From an uncultured Bacilli bacterium (GTDB lineage Bacteria; Bacillota_I; Bacilli_A; RF39; UBA660), in the NCBI GenBank assembly GCA_934168205.1, contig CAKPMX010000005.1, forward strand, positions 26,321 to 90,320: DNA of 64,000 nucleotides. Direction: 5' to 3'. The notes below the pieces were generated by a model. That model had not been told where the DNA came from. It saw nothing but the letters and a program-made list of their open reading frames with translations, and made no database searches. Both the position numbers and the translations under genes were made by a program. Positions within the stretch are counted from its first letter, which is position 1. Each line of letters begins with the position of its first letter. Positions 8,560 through 17,540 of this stretch are shown piece after piece.

Positions 8560-9921
8560 CTAACTATTTAATTTTGAAATAACATCTAGAAAGATATTAT
8601 TTAAGCGAGTTTTATCTTCTTTTGTTAATGTTCTTTCTATTATTGAAGATGAGGTATCTTCATCTATTTTTGTTTTGTTATTGACTTTGGTATTTACATT
8701 TATATCAAAGTTCAACGGTTCATTATTTACTTCTGTTCGTATGGTTAACTGTTGCTCTTGGTTGTATGATTTTCCCTTTTTTAGATTTAGTAGGTTCATA
8801 ATATAATTTATAGATAATTCTTTATTGTTATTTATTATATTTAGATCAAAAAGTATTCCTGTTTTAGTTTTATCAATACTTACAGTACCTATTTTTTGAT
8901 ACTCATTATAAAGTGTCATTTCTTTGGACATTTCTTTACTGATATACTCATATTTATACTTTTCATTATTGATTATGATATCGCCAATACCTTCATTTTT
9001 GTTTTTATACTCATAAGTTACGGTTATATTTTCTTTAGTTTTGCTATTGACGTATATTATTTCATATTTTTTTATTTTATAAGTATAATTTTCAACGTAT
9101 GTATTTATTGTTAAGTTAGCGTTTTTGGGAAAGATATCCGTTTTAATATCATTTATTTCTTTATTGGTACTTAATATAATATTACTTGACCTATCATCAT
9201 TTTTAATATCTTTTATAACATTTTTAGTGATTTCATCGGCTATGTTTTTATCTATGAAAACGCTAATTTTTTTGTAATTTTTTTCTTTATTATTTATAGT
9301 TAGTTTTTCTTCAGTTGTTTTATAGTTCTTTTGTTTTATATTATTAGTAATACTTTCTATAATGAAGTTGGATAGGTATTTTGCATTATCGATTATAGTT
9401 GTTTTTTGATCAATTGCTTCAAAGTAATTATCATTTCCATTGTTTACATAATTATTTATGAAACCAGATACATAGTAGTATTGAGTTGAGTTTTCGGTAA
9501 GTTTTTTTAGTTCTAAAAGATTTACTCCTTTAAGACTGCTCTGGAGATGGACAAATCTTTTTTTATTTTGAAGATCTTTTATACTAGTTATTTTTATGTT
9601 TGTTTCATTTAGATTTCTGAATACATTTCCTATGTTAAGAGTAAGATTTTCTTTTTTTATTATATTATTTTGATTAATTAGGTAGGTGTTGTTGAAACTA
9701 TTGGAAGTTATTTTTATATCTGCTTCTTTTCGATAGTTATTTGATAGTCCAGTGTCAAATTCAAACATATTGACTACTTCTATGATGTTTTCAAAGATAT
9801 TATTTATGCTCTTTTTAAAGATACGCTCTTTGTTCGCAATAAGTTCAAAATAGAAACCGAGTGCTAATAATGCTATTGATAAAAGAAACGGAAATATTGG
9901 GAACTTATTTTTCTTTTTCAT
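8560..9921 (-). CDS. Membrane-anchored extracellular protein, unknown
   Basis: 453 residues from the ATG at 9921, chosen over an ATG 33 bp upstream because GGAG sits 8 nt before it. KKKNK is followed by one membrane span (FPFLLSIALLALGFYFEL) and about 420 extracytoplasmic residues, strongly Asn/Lys/Ile-rich and predicted to be beta-rich. There is no Cys and no repeat or cell-wall signal. The overall look is of a lineage-specific surface protein. It has its own promoter (9945-9973) and is followed by the second membrane protein. No function can be given. Confidence 0.6.
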   Translation of the reverse strand: MKKKNKFPIFPFLLSIALLALGFYFELIANKERIFKKSINNIFENIIEVVNMFEFDTGLSNNYRKEADIKITSNSFNNTYLINQNNIIKKENLTLNIGNVFRNLNETNIKITSIKDLQNKKRFVHLQSSLKGVNLLELKKLTENSTQYYYVSGFINNYVNNGNDNYFEAIDQKTTIIDNAKYLSNFIIESITNNIKQKNYKTTEEKLTINNKEKNYKKISVFIDKNIADEITKNVIKDIKNDDRSSNIILSTNKEINDIKTDIFPKNANLTINTYVENYTYKIKKYEIIYVNSKTKENITVTYEYKNKNEGIGDIIINNEKYKYEYISKEMSKEMTLYNEYQKIGTVSIDKTKTGILFDLNIINNNKELSINYIMNLLNLKKGKSYNQEQQLTIRTEVNNEPLNFDINVNTKVNNKTKIDEDTSSSIIERTLTKEDKTRLNNIFLDVISKLNS

Positions 9922-9944
9922 ACTACCTACTCCTACTATAGAAC

Positions 9945-9973
9945 AGTATAGCATAAAGTTTTATTTTCAACAA
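9945..9973 (-). promoter_or_regulatory. Promoter of the two-gene membrane protein operon
   Basis: TTGTTG (9973-9968), 17 bp, TATACT (9950-9945) on the minus strand. The -35 is weak; the -10 is good. Confidence 0.5.
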
Positions 9974-9996
9974 TATTTTACTATTTTAAACAAAAG

Positions 9997-10020
9997 AAAA
10001 CTGGATTTTACTCCAGTTTT
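9997..10020 (-). terminator. Terminator of the mraZ division operon
   Basis: A 9-bp stem (9997-10005 with 10012-10020) and 6-nt loop is followed on the minus strand by TTTTCTTTTG. It overlaps the last stop codon, closing the mraZ-rsmH-ftsL-pbpB-two-gene unit. Confidence 0.75.
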
Positions 10021-10552
10021 AAGTATTAGGACTTTTTGTAATTATTGTAATTTGATATGGAACTTTAATAGGCATTGCCTGTCCATTATAGTTAAACGTT
10101 GTGGCTACATTAAGCTCTGTTTCTTCGCCTGGTGAAAGTACTTTTCCAATAATATTATTATGTTTTACTTCAACTGGATAAATACTTTGTGCAGACGCAG
10201 CATTGTTTAAGTAATCAGGGTACTCAACTAAATTAATTATCTCAGCATCTATAGTTCCTTGATTTTTAATAGTTATTCGATAACTTATTTCATCACTTGG
10301 AGCATATAGTTGAAATTCAAAGTTAATTGTTTGACCAGAATTTGTAATACTAGCCGTTGATGATGGAACTTTTGTTCCGCCTTGAACAGGAGTTCTAGGA
10401 TTTATAGTAACAAAGGATGTGTCATGAACAGCTTTAGAATTACCTTTCTCATCTAGTTGCATAGAAAGTATAGCAAAACCTATTGCCATAAAAACAATGG
10501 TTATACATAATGTTACAATTATCCAATTACGAGTAGTTACAACATTTCTCAT
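10019..10552 (-). CDS. Secreted or membrane-anchored beta-sandwich protein at end of division operon
   Basis: 177 residues from the ATG at 10552, which overlaps the upstream TGA as ATGA with GAGG at correct distance, so translation is probably coupled. There is an N-terminal hydrophobic segment (residues about 11-32) with no lipobox, then a beta-rich domain with repeated patterns such as ISYRITIKNQGTIDAEI and GEETELNV, similar in style to CARDB/DUF11-like or TasA/camelysin-like ectodomains. A cell-surface role is inferred from this and from its place after pbpB and an RsgI-like gene. No specific function is known. Confidence 0.6.
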   Translation of the reverse strand: MRNVVTTRNWIIVTLCITIVFMAIGFAILSMQLDEKGNSKAVHDTSFVTINPRTPVQGGTKVPSSTASITNSGQTINFEFQLYAPSDEISYRITIKNQGTIDAEIINLVEYPDYLNNAASAQSIYPVEVKHNNIIGKVLSPGEETELNVATTFNYNGQAMPIKVPYQITIITKSPNT

Positions 10553-11403
10553 GAACACTTTCCTCTTTTCATCTTTTCTATACTACCATTATAACAGAAT
10601 TCATAGTCATCTGTTAAGCCCGTAAAGTTAATATATGCATAAACTTTATGTTTTTTTATGTAATACCAGCTTTCACTAGATGGATAAATAGTTAAATCTT
10701 GGTTAGCTGGTACTTTTTCTATTGGCAAAGCTGTGGAATTAGTTTCTTGATTTTCCACATCAATAGCATAAGTTGATAATTTTTCATATACTCTATTTGC
10801 TGCAGCAATAGACTCTTCTTCTGTCATACGATTAGTAATGCCATCTTGAATTTTTTTATTTTTATATTCTCTAACTATTTTATATGAATATTCTTCTAGA
10901 TTTCTTATTTGGGTTTCATTATCAGTAGTAACTTCAAAACCTAAGGCTTTTGTTTTTTCTTGATAATTACCTGGTTGTTCATTTATAATCAATTTTTCAT
11001 TAAAGGCACTTTTAATTTCAACATAATCTTTACTATCTGGATATAAAGTAAGTGTTATTTCTCCTGATTGTAAATAGTTTTTCTTTTCTAATATACTGAT
11101 TATTTTGTTTATTGCTGTTCTTATATTATTATTTTCGATGTCTTTATTATATAGAACTATTGATTTGGGATTTAAAAATAATATATTGGTTATTTTTTTA
11201 TTACCTGATACTAGTAAGAATTCTGGACCAGAGTCTATTGTTACACCTACTATAGTTTCATAATTATCTATATCAATGATGTTATCAGAACTGCCTTTTA
11301 TCTTTTTTAGCTCAGGTAGATGATATATAACGGTTATAGCAATCGCTACTACAACGGCTATAACATATACTATCCTTGTTATCTTTTCACTTTTTCTTTC
11401 CAT
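10549..11403 (-). CDS. Membrane protein with RsgI-like extracytoplasmic domain
   Basis: 284 residues. A very short basic cytoplasmic tail precedes one membrane span (about 10-28). Residues about 48-115 (VGVTIDSGPEFLLVS, then a conserved-looking ITNILFLN and an AINKIISILEKKNYL helix) resemble the extracytoplasmic middle domain of RsgI-type anti-sigma factors. The usual Asn-Pro autocleavage motif is not present (Ser-Gly-Pro here), and the cytoplasmic sigma-binding domain is missing. The C-terminal part has two Cys (FCYNG, RGKCS). It is the fifth gene of the mraZ operon, 12 bp after pbpB. The RsgI similarity is my reading of the pattern, not a search result. Confidence 0.5.
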   Translation of the reverse strand: MERKSEKITRIVYVIAVVVAIAITVIYHLPELKKIKGSSDNIIDIDNYETIVGVTIDSGPEFLLVSGNKKITNILFLNPKSIVLYNKDIENNNIRTAINKIISILEKKNYLQSGEITLTLYPDSKDYVEIKSAFNEKLIINEQPGNYQEKTKALGFEVTTDNETQIRNLEEYSYKIVREYKNKKIQDGITNRMTEEESIAAANRVYEKLSTYAIDVENQETNSTALPIEKVPANQDLTIYPSSESWYYIKKHKVYAYINFTGLTDDYEFCYNGSIEKMKRGKCS

Positions 11404-11415
11404 CGTTTATACCTC

Positions 11416-13569
11416 CTAAGGCGTAAATTTTGGGCTTAAAGAAAGCGTTATTTCCATGCCATCTGTTATTGGTGTATTTTCTGGAATTGATTGTGATGTT
11501 ACGTATCCAACACCGTCTAATACTACTTTAACATTTAGTTCTTGAAGTATGCTTTTAGCAACTTTTGATGAAAGACCAACAACATTTGGAATTGTTAAGT
11601 TATTATCGTTTGTTATTAAATAAATTGTGTCAGCTGAAGTTACGGTACTATTTTTTTCTGGATATTGTTTTGTTATTTTAGTACCATTGCCAAGAACTGT
11701 ATATTTTAGTCCTAGTGAGTCTAATTCGGTTTTGGCATCAGCAAGTTTTTTATTTACATAACTATCTAGTTTAAATTCTTTTATTTTTACAGATGAAGTA
11801 TTATTTTCTTCTGTGCCATAATATTTTGATAAATTTGTAACTATTTCTTTTACGGCGTTTGATAATGGTTTTTGACTTCCATTACTTGGTCTTTTTACGG
11901 CTGCATAAATTATATATTCTGGATTACTTTTTGGATATATGCCAGCAAAAGATGATATTACATCATATTTACTACTATAGTAACCTGAACCATCCTCTTT
12001 AGCAATCTGAGATGTTCCAGTTTTTCCGATTAACTGTCCTGAATCTATTCTAAATCCCGAACCGGTATTTCCTGTACCGTTTACACAGTCATCCATTAAT
12101 TGAATCATCTTTTTTACAGTTAGGCTTGACGCTACTCTTTCGCCAGGATTTTTCTTGTTTTCTAGGATTACTTCGCCAGTATCTGGATTAACAATCTTGG
12201 ATACAATATATGGTTTTAGTAAAACTCCATCATTAGTTAGTGATGTCATAGCTTGAGCAATTTGAATTGGTGTTGTAGTTATTCCTTGACCAAAGCCGGC
12301 ATTGAATATTTCTGTTTCATATTTAAAATCTATTTTCCCAGTACTTTCATTAGGCAGATTTATTCCTGTTTTTTTGCCAAAGCCTAGTTTTCTAAAATAT
12401 TGGCGAAGCATCATTTTATCCATATGTCTATTAATTAGATTTATTATACCAACATTACTACTCATGGCATAACCTTTGTCTAGTGTTATAACGCCCCAAC
12501 CTTCACGGTTCCAGTCACCAATTTCTGTACCATCTGATGTTACATAAGTACCAGACTTATATGTTTCAGAACCATCGTAAACACCATTTTCCATAGCGGC
12601 CATATAGGTAAATGTCTTCATGGTACTACCAGGTTCATAAGGTGACGCTAAAAACATATCCAGGTAGTTTGTGATATTTCTAGTGTTTGGATCAAATGAT
12701 GGTGATGATGAAGTCCCAAGTACCGCACCAGTTTTAGCGTCTAGTATAGTTATATGGAACCATTCAAAATCATAATCTATATCAGCATTTATTAAAGCTT
12801 GTTCAATAAAGAACTGAACATTACTTTCAATTGTTAAATAAATGTCTTTTCCTTGAGTTGCATCTTTTTTAATAACAGGAGTATTGGCAATTTGATATCC
12901 TTTTAAATCTTTTTGATATTTAATGTATCCATTTTCTCCTTTTAGAACACTTTCGTAAGACTTTTCAATACCCATTTCGCCAACAATATTTTCTTTACCA
13001 GTTTCTTCATCTGTTGTTGTTTTTGCATAGCCAATGGTGTATGAAGCAAAGGTACCTTTTGGATAGTATCTTTTAAAACTTTCAATAAAATCAAGACCTG
13101 GTAAATTTAAATCTTCTATTTGTTTTTTTACTAGTTCAGTTAAATTTCTTCCTTTACTACCAAACTCTGTTTGATAGACATTTTCTTTATTCAAATATTT
13201 TAGTACTTCATCTTTTTCCATATTTAATATTGGTGCTAGTGCTTCAGCAGTCTTTTCTTTGTCTACAACGTGTTGGGGCTTTTTCTTGTTAGTTGTTCTT
13301 TTAGGATCTAAGTACGCAATTAGTTTATAGGCCGAAACATTTTGAGCTAGGACTTCACCATCTTTTGAATAGATGTTTCCTCTTTTAGCACTTAGAGTTT
13401 GAGTACGAGTTGTTCTTTTACTGGCTAGTTCTTTTAGGTCTATACCATCTATCTTTTTTGATAAGGCAAGTTGAGTAACTCTTCCAATCATTAGAGCAAA
13501 CAAAAGAAGAGAAAAAAGTATGATGGCTTTTGAGTACCGTACATTATTTCCCTTCTTTTTGCTTTTCAT
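11416..13569 (-). CDS. pbpB: Penicillin-binding protein 2B-like division transpeptidase (FtsI) with PASTA domains
   Basis: 717 residues. A short cytoplasmic N-terminus and one membrane span (about 12-32) are followed by the dimerisation domain and a class B transpeptidase domain with all three active motifs: S-T-M-K (in EPGSTMKTF), S-S-N (in MSSNVGI) and K-T-G (in IGKTGTS). Two PASTA modules fill about residues 590-717, as in Firmicutes PBP2B. The protein cross-links septal peptidoglycan together with FtsW. AGGAAGTG precedes the start. It sits in the canonical order after ftsL, 11 bp away. No spoVD/mur genes follow, unlike the classic dcw cluster. Confidence 0.95.
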   Translation of the reverse strand: MKSKKKGNNVRYSKAIILFSLLLFALMIGRVTQLALSKKIDGIDLKELASKRTTRTQTLSAKRGNIYSKDGEVLAQNVSAYKLIAYLDPKRTTNKKKPQHVVDKEKTAEALAPILNMEKDEVLKYLNKENVYQTEFGSKGRNLTELVKKQIEDLNLPGLDFIESFKRYYPKGTFASYTIGYAKTTTDEETGKENIVGEMGIEKSYESVLKGENGYIKYQKDLKGYQIANTPVIKKDATQGKDIYLTIESNVQFFIEQALINADIDYDFEWFHITILDAKTGAVLGTSSSPSFDPNTRNITNYLDMFLASPYEPGSTMKTFTYMAAMENGVYDGSETYKSGTYVTSDGTEIGDWNREGWGVITLDKGYAMSSNVGIINLINRHMDKMMLRQYFRKLGFGKKTGINLPNESTGKIDFKYETEIFNAGFGQGITTTPIQIAQAMTSLTNDGVLLKPYIVSKIVNPDTGEVILENKKNPGERVASSLTVKKMIQLMDDCVNGTGNTGSGFRIDSGQLIGKTGTSQIAKEDGSGYYSSKYDVISSFAGIYPKSNPEYIIYAAVKRPSNGSQKPLSNAVKEIVTNLSKYYGTEENNTSSVKIKEFKLDSYVNKKLADAKTELDSLGLKYTVLGNGTKITKQYPEKNSTVTSADTIYLITNDNNLTIPNVVGLSSKVAKSILQELNVKVVLDGVGYVTSQSIPENTPITDGMEITLSLSPKFTP

Positions 13570-13580
13570 TTAATCACTTC

Positions 13581-13880
13581 CTATTTTTCATCAGTTACTG
13601 TCTTAATGTTATCATTATTATAACTCAAACCTTGTTCTTCTGCAACTTCTTGAATTTTAGTAAGTGAAGCTAATTCATCTATTGTCATTGCCAAACCTTC
13701 ATTTGTTTTTTCTTGTAGTTCAATATCATTTTTCTTTTTTTCAACTTCAAAGTTTATTTTCGACAGAGTTGCTTTTGAAAAAACTATTGATACCGGTGAA
13801 AGTACTAATAAAGTCACCGCTAACGTATACAAGAGTTTTTCGAATTTTGAAATTTTAATTCGTTTTTTAACTTTTTTCAC
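13581..13880 (-). CDS. ftsL: Cell division protein FtsL
   Basis: 99 residues with a GTG start preceded by AAGGTG. The layout is a basic cytoplasmic tail, a single membrane span (LLYTLAVTLLVLSPVSIVF, about 16-34) and a short extracytoplasmic coiled coil (about 40-90), typical of FtsL in the FtsL-DivIC-DivIB complex that controls FtsW-PBP2B activity. FtsL is poorly conserved in sequence, so the call rests mainly on this topology and on its place between rsmH and pbpB. Confidence 0.85.
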   Translation of the reverse strand: MKKVKKRIKISKFEKLLYTLAVTLLVLSPVSIVFSKATLSKINFEVEKKKNDIELQEKTNEGLAMTIDELASLTKIQEVAEEQGLSYNNDNIKTVTDEK

Positions 13881-13893
13881 CGTATCACCTTTC

Positions 13894-14823
13894 TTATTTT
13901 ATTCTTTCTATAACGCGAAGTTTGGCGCTTCTTGCTCTGGAATTATTTTTTAGTTCTTCTTCTGTTGGAACTATAGCTTTATTTACAACAAGTTTGAAGT
14001 CTGGTAAATATTCATCTGGTATATTAGGCATTCCTTGTACTTTTGGATCTATAGCACATTTTTCTTTGAAGAAGTTTTTGACTATTCTATCTTCTAAGGA
14101 ATGAAATGTTATAACTGCTACCCTTCCATGAACATTTAGAATTGATAGAGCTTGTTCTAAGGCAGGCTCTATAACATCAAGTTCATGGTTTACTTCAATT
14201 CTAATTGCTTGAAATATTTGACGAGCTGGATGCTTATCTTTTCTAAACTTCATAGGAACAGCACTTTTAATTATTTCTACTAGTTCTAAAGTTGTTTCTA
14301 TTGGCTTGTTTTCTCTATACTCAACGATTTTTTTCGCTATATTTCTAGAGAATTTATCTTCACCATACTTGTAGAAAATATTAGCTAGTTCCTCTTTTGT
14401 ATAATTATTAACGACCTCATATGCTGAGATGGGATTATCTTTATCCATTCGCATGTCAAGTCTAGCATCTTCATGATAAGAAAATCCGCGCGTTTTGTCA
14501 TCTAATTGAGGTGATGATACTCCCAAATCAAATAGGACTCCATCAACCTTATAAATGTTTTGTTTTGCTAATTCTTCTTTTAAATTAACAAAATTGCTTT
14601 TGATGATAGTGAAGTTAGTACCGATTGATGATAATCTTTCGGTACTATGCCGAATTGCTTCACTATCTTGGTCAAAGGCGAATAAGTACCCTCTTTTTAT
14701 TCTTGCCAAGATGTTACTACTGTGTCCTCCATAGCCTAGTGTGCAGTCAACAATAATACTAGAATCGTTTAAGTTAAGGGAAGAAATTGATTCTTCTAGT
14801 AATACGCTTATATGTTTTTCCAT
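13894..14823 (-). CDS. rsmH: 16S rRNA (cytosine1402-N4)-methyltransferase RsmH (MraW)
   Basis: 309 residues, normal for the family. The SAM-binding region DCTLGYGGHS (about 26-35) and the signature LFDLGVSSPQLD (about 98-109) are present, with the conserved C-terminal ITFHSLEDRIVKNFF. It methylates N4 of C1402 in the 16S rRNA decoding centre. The ATG overlaps the mraZ stop by one base (TAATG), so the two are translationally coupled. Confidence 0.97.
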   Translation of the reverse strand: MEKHISVLLEESISSLNLNDSSIIVDCTLGYGGHSSNILARIKRGYLFAFDQDSEAIRHSTERLSSIGTNFTIIKSNFVNLKEELAKQNIYKVDGVLFDLGVSSPQLDDKTRGFSYHEDARLDMRMDKDNPISAYEVVNNYTKEELANIFYKYGEDKFSRNIAKKIVEYRENKPIETTLELVEIIKSAVPMKFRKDKHPARQIFQAIRIEVNHELDVIEPALEQALSILNVHGRVAVITFHSLEDRIVKNFFKEKCAIDPKVQGMPNIPDEYLPDFKLVVNKAIVPTEEELKNNSRARSAKLRVIERIK

Positions 14824-15257
14824 TATAAATTCACACTCTCAAATAAATTTTCGGCTATGTCTGACATGCTGTCTTTAGCAGAAGTGAAGAAATCATTCCA
14901 AGACTCTTCTGACCATATTTCTAACCTATCTCCTGTACCAATGACTACACATTCTTTAGTTATATTGGCATAGGAAATTAGTGGGGAGGTAATATTAATA
15001 CGGCCCTGTTTATCAAATTCTGCTTCACTAGCGCCTGATAGAAAGAAACGAATAAAAGCTCTCGCATCTTTTTTAGTAAATGGAAGTGTTTCTAGTTTAT
15101 TTACGATTTTTTCCCAAGATTCCAATGAATAGACAAAAAGGCAATTTTCAATACCCCTAGTTATAATAAACTTTGTCCCTAGTTCATCACGAAACTTAGA
15201 AGGAATTATTAATCTTCCTTTATCATCAACAGAGTGATGATATTCTCCTATAAACAT
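14823..15257 (-). CDS. mraZ: Transcriptional regulator MraZ
   Basis: 144 residues starting at the ATG at 15257 (MFIGEYHHSVDDKGRL); an upstream in-frame start at 15290 would sit on the MraZ boxes. Both SpoVT/AbrB-like half-domains are present (DDKGRLIIPSKFR, and DKQGRINITSPL in the second half). MraZ is a ring-forming DNA-binding protein that represses its own dcw operon. It is the first gene of the operon, and the boxes at 15266-15290 lie just upstream, so autoregulation is expected. Confidence 0.96.
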   Translation of the reverse strand: MFIGEYHHSVDDKGRLIIPSKFRDELGTKFIITRGIENCLFVYSLESWEKIVNKLETLPFTKKDARAFIRFFLSGASEAEFDKQGRINITSPLISYANITKECVVIGTGDRLEIWSEESWNDFFTSAKDSMSDIAENLFESVNL

Positions 15258-15265
15258 AGAAATCC

Positions 15266-15290
15266 CCCACTTTTCACCACAATCAGCCAC
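15266..15290 (-). promoter_or_regulatory. Triple MraZ-binding box
   Basis: Three GTGG repeats start at 15290, 15280 and 15270 on the minus strand, exactly 10 bp apart, between the promoter and the mraZ start. Direct GTGG-type repeats with one-turn spacing are the known MraZ operator. They lie at or just after the expected transcription start. Confidence 0.8.
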
Positions 15291-15296
15291 TGCTTA

Positions 15297-15324
15297 ATTA
15301 TATATTACCCAAGATAGATGTAAA
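15297..15324 (-). promoter_or_regulatory. Promoter of the mraZ operon
   Basis: TTTACA (15324-15319), 16 bp, TATAAT (15302-15297) on the minus strand, placing the start of transcription near 15290, next to the MraZ boxes. Confidence 0.7.
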
Positions 15325-15379
15325 AGTAAATGACTAATATTGAAGTTTTTAAGTACTTTACAAAAAATTGACAAATAAA

Positions 15380-15401
15380 AAGAAGATTTTTTCATCTTCT
15401 T
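15380..15401 (-). terminator. Terminator after the surface-protein remnant
   Basis: An 8-bp stem (15380-15387 with 15394-15401) with a 6-nt loop, followed on the minus strand by a U-rich tract. It lies just past the stop at 15418 of the remnant gene. Confidence 0.6.
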
Positions 15402-15417
15402 CTTGACCTTTATTTCT

Positions 15418-15690
15418 TTAGTTATTTTTGACAGTTTTTTGCTTGTTAACTATTAATGTACCAATAGAAATTAGTAGTATTATACCAAGCACAATATAGC
15501 AAGCTGATACTGTTTCAGGATTAGTTATTTTATTGTATATTGCTGTAACGGTTACTTTACCTTCTGGCATTATAAATGTACCATCAGCAGTTACTTCTAT
15601 TTCTTTACCAGACTCATCCATTACGACTATTCTTTTTAAAACATAGCATTCCTTTGGTGTGACTTTAACTTTTATTGTATCACCTGTCAT
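15418..15690 (-). pseudogene. C-terminal remnant of a cell-wall-anchored surface protein
   Basis: 90 codons from an ATG at 15690 (a TTG precedes it). The encoded piece is one bacterial-repeat/InlB_B-like beta module (VLKRIVVMDESGKEIEV and FIMPEGKVTVTAIY), then NPETVS, one hydrophobic segment (about 66-81) and a Lys-rich tail. That is the layout of a sortase sorting signal, with NPETV in place of the usual motif. There is no signal peptide and no Shine-Dalgarno; the start codon sits at the base of the thrS terminator. I read it as the surviving 3' end of a larger surface-protein gene that lost its front. Confidence 0.55.
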
Positions 15691-15692
15691 CA

Positions 15693-15734
15693 AAAAAGAC
15701 TTTAGTTTTTGTTCTTGTTTTCTAAAGTCTTTTT
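15693..15734 (-). terminator. Terminator of thrS
   Basis: A 13-bp perfect stem (15693-15705 with 15722-15734) ends in a U-run on the minus strand and sits 6 bp after the thrS stop codon. Confidence 0.8.
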
Positions 15735-15739
15735 ATATA

Positions 15740-17503
15740 TTATTTTCTGATTGTTTTATTAATGATTTCTTCTTTTATTAATTTTATAAATTCTTCTTTA
15801 GATACTGTTGTTGTGTCTTTTTGACCGAAGAGACGATAGCTTATTGTTGCATTTTCTTTTTCTTGATCTCCTAATATTAATGTGAAAGGAACTTTTTCTG
15901 TTTGAGCTTCTCTTAAACGATATCCTAGTTTTTCATTACGGTCATCTAATTCTGCTCTGATATCATTTTCTTTTAACATTTCAGTTACTTCTTTGGCATA
16001 TTCTCCTTGGAATTCTGGATTTACAGGAATTACTTTTACTTGAACTGGAGATAGCCAAGTTGGAAGTTGACCTTTTGTTTCTTCTAGAATGTAAGCCATA
16101 AATCTGTCTAGTGAACCTAGTATTGCTCTATGTAGAACAACTGGTGTTTTCTTTTCTCCATCTTTATCTACATATTTTAAATCAAATTTAGCTGGCAAAC
16201 AGAAATCTAATTGACAAGTTGATAAGGTATATTCATTTCCAACAGCTGGTTGAACGTTAACATCTAGCTTTGGTCCATAGAATGCTGCTTCACCAATTTC
16301 TTCAGTGTATTCAATTCCTAAATCATTTAAAACTTCTCTTAATTCATTTTCAGCTTTGTTCCACATCGCGTCATCTTGATGATATTTTTCTTTATCTTCT
16401 GGATCTCTTAATGACAGAACACAACGGTAGTTTTTGATATCAAAATCTTTATATACGCCAAATATTAAATCAACAACGTTTTTAAATTCATCTTTTATTT
16501 GTTCTGGTGTTACAAATAAATGGGCATCGTTTTGACAGAAGTGTCTTCCTCTTTCTATTCCTTTTAGAGCACCTGATGCTTCATATCTAAAGTCATGAGC
16601 AACTTCGCCTATTCTAATTGGTAAATCTTTATATGAATGTAACTTGTTAGAATAAATCATCATATGATGTGGACAGTTCATTGGACGTAGAACAAATTCT
16701 TCGTCATCAACTTTCATCATTGGGAACATATTTTCTTTATAATGTTCCCAGTGTCCTGATGTTTTGTATAATTCTACATTACCAACACATGGAGTTAAAA
16801 CATGTTGATAACCAAGTTTTCTTTCTTTTGCTTTAATGTAGTTTTCTAGTTCTTCCCAAATGATATATCCATTAGGTAGAAACATTGGTAATCCTCTACC
16901 TACTAAATCATCTGTCATGAATATTTCTAATTCTTTACCTATTTTTCTATGATCTCTGTTTTTACAATCTTCTAAATATTCTAAATGTTTATTTAAGTCT
17001 TCTTCTGTTTCAAAACAAATTCCATAAATGCGTTGAAGCATTTTATTTTTAGAGTCACCTTTCCAGTAAGCACCTGATACTTTTAACAATTTAAAATATT
17101 TTAATTCTTTTACAGTATCTAAATGTGGTCCACGGCAAAGGTCAGTAAAATCTCCTTGGCTATAGCAAGAAATAGTAACTTCATTTTCATCCATACGAGA
17201 AATTAAATCAATTTTATATGGATCATCTTTAAACTTTTCTAAAGCTTCTTCTTTTGATAATTCATGACGTACTATTCTTTTTCCATCTTTGGCAATTTTT
17301 TTCATTTCTTTTTCAATAGCTGGTAAATCTTCTTCTGTTAATGTTTTGTCACCTAGGTCTATATCATAATAGAAACCTTCTTCGATTACTGGTCCTACCC
17401 AAAATAGTGCGTTTGGATATAAATGTTTAACAGCTTGTGCTAGTAAATGGGCACACGAATGATTCATTACACTTAATTTTTCATTTTCTTTTATATTTAT
17501 CAT
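15740..17503 (-). CDS. thrS: Threonine--tRNA ligase lacking the TGS domain
   Basis: 587 residues, shorter than the usual about 640. It starts directly in the editing (N2) domain, with the H-x-x-x-H motif in HSCAHLLAQ and the second zinc-like cluster CRGPHL; the N-terminal TGS domain is absent. The class II catalytic core (MNCPHHMMIY, RIGEVAHDFRYEASGAL, GLERGR-like motifs, HRAILGSLDRF) and the anticodon-binding domain are complete. It charges tRNA-Thr and edits Ser-tRNA-Thr. GAGGAGG lies upstream of the ATG, with no in-frame TGS-coding sequence before it. It is controlled by the T-box leader at 17541-17745. Confidence 0.97.
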   Translation of the reverse strand: MINIKENEKLSVMNHSCAHLLAQAVKHLYPNALFWVGPVIEEGFYYDIDLGDKTLTEEDLPAIEKEMKKIAKDGKRIVRHELSKEEALEKFKDDPYKIDLISRMDENEVTISCYSQGDFTDLCRGPHLDTVKELKYFKLLKVSGAYWKGDSKNKMLQRIYGICFETEEDLNKHLEYLEDCKNRDHRKIGKELEIFMTDDLVGRGLPMFLPNGYIIWEELENYIKAKERKLGYQHVLTPCVGNVELYKTSGHWEHYKENMFPMMKVDDEEFVLRPMNCPHHMMIYSNKLHSYKDLPIRIGEVAHDFRYEASGALKGIERGRHFCQNDAHLFVTPEQIKDEFKNVVDLIFGVYKDFDIKNYRCVLSLRDPEDKEKYHQDDAMWNKAENELREVLNDLGIEYTEEIGEAAFYGPKLDVNVQPAVGNEYTLSTCQLDFCLPAKFDLKYVDKDGEKKTPVVLHRAILGSLDRFMAYILEETKGQLPTWLSPVQVKVIPVNPEFQGEYAKEVTEMLKENDIRAELDDRNEKLGYRLREAQTEKVPFTLILGDQEKENATISYRLFGQKDTTTVSKEEFIKLIKEEIINKTIRK

Positions 17504-17540
17504 ATTTATTCCTCCTCTTTTTTCATTGACTAAAAATAAA

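Noticed and set aside
15258..15290. An 11-residue N-terminal extension of MraZ
   Set aside because: The added part would cover the MraZ boxes and starts at the predicted transcription start; the ATG at 15257 matches the family.
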